NCBI GenBank assembly: GCA_902802975.1
Contig: CADCOF010000286.1
Span: 1-15,767, forward strand
Direction of reading: 5' to 3'
Source of the DNA: an uncultured Ruminococcus sp.
GTDB lineage: Bacteria; Bacillota; Clostridia; Oscillospirales; Acutalibacteraceae
Length of the DNA stretch: 15,767 bases
Shown here: positions 15,747 to 15,767 of the stretch, piece after piece
Layout: each line of letters starts with the position of its first letter
Numbering within the stretch: position 1 is the first letter of the stretch
Program-made: the position numbers and the translations under genes
Notes under the pieces: model-generated
The model's input: the letters and a program-made list of their open reading frames with translations, nothing else
What the model was told of the DNA's origin: nothing
The model's database searches: none

Positions 15747-15767
15747 AATAGCTAAAGTTTTCTAAAA

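Larger units (their letters stand above)
15593..15767. other. Non-coding region downstream of fhs
   Basis: No gene is visible on either strand in the last 175 nt. The region contains the hairpin near the fhs stop, the second 43-bp repeat copy (15634-15676) and the right hairpin repeat (15681-15746). I see no standard intrinsic terminator with a clear stem and following T-run on the plus strand. Confidence 0.6.

Noticed and set aside
15690..15767. Strong intrinsic terminator or CRISPR-like repeat at the right edge
   Set aside because: The stems are followed by CGAGGG and by AAAATAGC, not by T-runs, and there is no regular repeat-spacer spacing; it fits a dispersed hairpin element better.
1..15767. 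Defence system, prophage, insertion sequence, tRNA or rRNA genes
   Set aside because: All the long plus-strand frames are accounted for by purine and folate enzymes plus one acetyltransferase; no transposase, integrase, nuclease or structural RNA pattern was seen.

Overview
The window is one long, plus-strand purine nucleotide biosynthesis operon, almost certainly from an anaerobic, low-to-moderate-GC Firmicute of the class Clostridia, probably the Ruminococcaceae/Oscillospiraceae group. The lineage call is an inference from several traits: strong GGAGG-type ribosome binding sites, a Bacillus-type PurF with an 11-residue propeptide and Fe-S cysteines, the single-chain PurL-PurQ of the clostridial type, a terminal fhs gene, and the style of the intergenic hairpin repeats. 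No species can be named from the sequence alone.

Layout. Positions 1-360 are non-coding and hold a hairpin repeat at the left edge, a 43-bp element that recurs after the last gene, and a very good sigma-A-type promoter (-35 at 272-277, extended -10 at 292-300). Then follow purE, purC, purF, purM, purN, a PurO-type IMP cyclohydrolase, purB, a GNAT acetyltransferase, a stand-alone AICAR formyltransferase, purD, a fused purL-purQ and fhs. Most junctions are tight or overlapping: purF-purM share 1 nt, purM-purN share 4 nt, and several gaps are 4-21 nt. Three longer gaps (purE-purC 58 nt, AICARFT-purD 115 nt, purL-fhs 94 nt) each hold an isolated stem-loop. Positions 15593-15767 are non-coding and hold repeats.

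How the genes work together. PurF, PurD, PurN, PurL(Q), PurM, PurE, PurC, PurB, AICARFT and IMP cyclohydrolase make up the chain from PRPP to IMP. Only an N5-CAIR synthetase (PurK) is absent. Fhs charges tetrahydrofolate with formate to give 10-formyl-THF, the one-carbon donor for both PurN and AICARFT, so the operon also carries its own cofactor supply. PurB additionally serves the AMP branch.

The most unusual point is the last two steps. The usual bifunctional bacterial PurH is replaced by two genes of different character: an archaeal-type PurO cyclohydrolase, and a formyltransferase that closely resembles the C-terminal half of animal ATIC. The PurB also resembles animal adenylosuccinate lyase. 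Other points of interest are the uncharacterised acetyltransferase inside the operon, the outward-facing inverted pair of hairpin elements at the two ends with compensatory stem changes, the near-identical 43-bp direct repeat outside both ends, and dyads around the promoter. I found no defence system, CRISPR array, tRNA, rRNA or mobile-element gene.
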